A stretch of DNA of 64,000 bases from Lutibacter oricola (lineage in GTDB: Bacteria > Bacteroidota > Bacteroidia > Flavobacteriales > Flavobacteriaceae), in assembly GCF_900106565.1 (NCBI RefSeq), contig NZ_FNNJ01000008.1, positions 87,767 to 151,766 of the forward strand, given 5' to 3'. Below the pieces are notes generated by a model that had not been told where the DNA came from, did not search any database, and saw nothing but the letters and a program-made list of their open reading frames with translations. The first letter of the stretch is position 1. Each line of letters starts with the position of its first letter. Of this stretch, positions 63,726 to 64,000 are shown in pieces. Both the position numbers and the translations under genes were made by a program.

Positions 63726-63770
63726 TATATTTGTTTCAAATGAGAAACTAGTTTACTATTTGAAACAAAT
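63726..63770 (+). promoter_or_regulatory. Promoter and long palindromic operator before the zinc dehydrogenase
   Basis: TATATTTG (63726-63733) is the -7 element. From 63729 to 63770 lies a 42-bp palindrome: ATTTGTTTCAAAT (63729-63741) and its complement (63758-63770), with AAACTAGTTT (63745-63754) exactly at the centre and three unmatched bases on each side. It covers the transcription start, as expected for a repressor site. The IclR product is the likely protein. Confidence 0.65.
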
Positions 63771-63776
63771 AATATA

Positions 63777-64000
63777 ATGAAAGCAACACAATACGAGGGT
63801 AATAAAACCTTCACAGTAATAGAGAAAGAAATCGAAGCTCCAGCTAAGGGAGAAGTACGAATTAAAGTAGCATTTGTAGGGGTTTGTGGAACCGATGTTC
63901 ACATTTATCACGGAATGATGGATAAGCGAGTGAGTATGCCAGAAACTATAGGTCATGAAATGTCAGGAATTATTGACGCAGTTGGAGAAGGAGTTTCAGA
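63777..64000 (+). CDS. Zinc-dependent alcohol dehydrogenase, 5' part
   Basis: The first 74 residues of a medium-chain dehydrogenase; the gene runs off the right edge. The GroES-like domain starts MKATQYEGNKTFTVIEKEI. It carries GVCGTDVHIYHG with the first zinc ligand (Cys37) and GHEMSGIID with the His-Glu of the catalytic zinc site. Members act on sugars, polyols or threonine. In this locus it may oxidise a galactan-derived sugar, for instance L-galactose; this is an inference from position only. Confidence 0.85.
   Translation, partial: MKATQYEGNKTFTVIEKEIEAPAKGEVRIKVAFVGVCGTDVHIYHGMMDKRVSMPETIGHEMSGIIDAVGEGVS

Overview
The window is AT-rich chromosomal DNA from a marine member of the Flavobacteriaceae (Bacteroidota). 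Evidence for this includes: -7 elements of the Bacteroidota type TAnnTTTG in front of many genes; A-rich start regions without Shine-Dalgarno sequences; SusC/SusD proteins; a PorT-like protein; type IX secretion (T9SS) C-terminal sorting domains; and an algal-galactan hydrolase of the GH86 type. No rRNA, insertion sequence, integrase or CRISPR array was seen. Two tRNA genes are present (CAT anticodon near 308, Gln-TTG near 38177).

Layout. 1-8.9 kb: the 5' part of an outer-membrane-type protein, a tRNA, a small secreted/membrane protein, ribE, pdxA, then DUF177-rpmF-fabH-accB-accC (fatty-acid start and ribosomal L32), an Lrp/AsnC regulator, a zinc peptidase and an asparaginase. 9.2-12.3 kb: an ExbB/ExbD-type proton-channel operon followed by porT. 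12.3-28.1 kb (all minus): a PAP2-like membrane protein, rpoN, asnS, an MMPL/RND exporter, a DUF5686 protein, frr, pyrH, tsf, rpsB, rpsI, rplM, polA. 28.2-38 kb: two secreted proteins of flavobacterial type, a metallophosphoesterase, serB, a thioredoxin-fold protein without cysteines, a polysaccharide deacetylase and a large DUF2723 membrane protein. 38.4-46 kb: a uronate module, with a TRAP transporter (dctPQM), uxaC, uxuA, an SDR-type fructuronate reductase and a divergent LacI-family regulator. 46-48.6 kb: an Elp3-like radical SAM protein overlapped by a DUF6873-like gene, then a secreted 190-residue protein. 48.7-64 kb: a polysaccharide utilization locus (PUL) with a surface lipoprotein, SusD, SusC, a membrane-anchored TPR/LuxR-type regulator, a GH86 agarase/porphyranase, a GH2 beta-galactosidase, an IclR regulator and a zinc alcohol dehydrogenase cut by the window end.

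How the PUL should work (inference): the T9SS-exported GH86 enzyme cuts an agar- or porphyran-type galactan outside the cell. SusC/SusD and the third lipoprotein bind and import the oligosaccharides using TonB energy. The lipoprotein GH2 removes beta-galactosyl units, and the IclR-controlled dehydrogenase probably handles a released sugar. The strongest new observation is a 91-bp promoter layout shared by the divergent susC and GH86 units: two GTCTAGTT boxes and a TAAAATTTGTA element, with the outer distances identical to the base. It flanks the regulator gene and probably contains that regulator's binding sites. Other palindromes lie at promoter positions before dctP, before the SDR gene and before the dehydrogenase.
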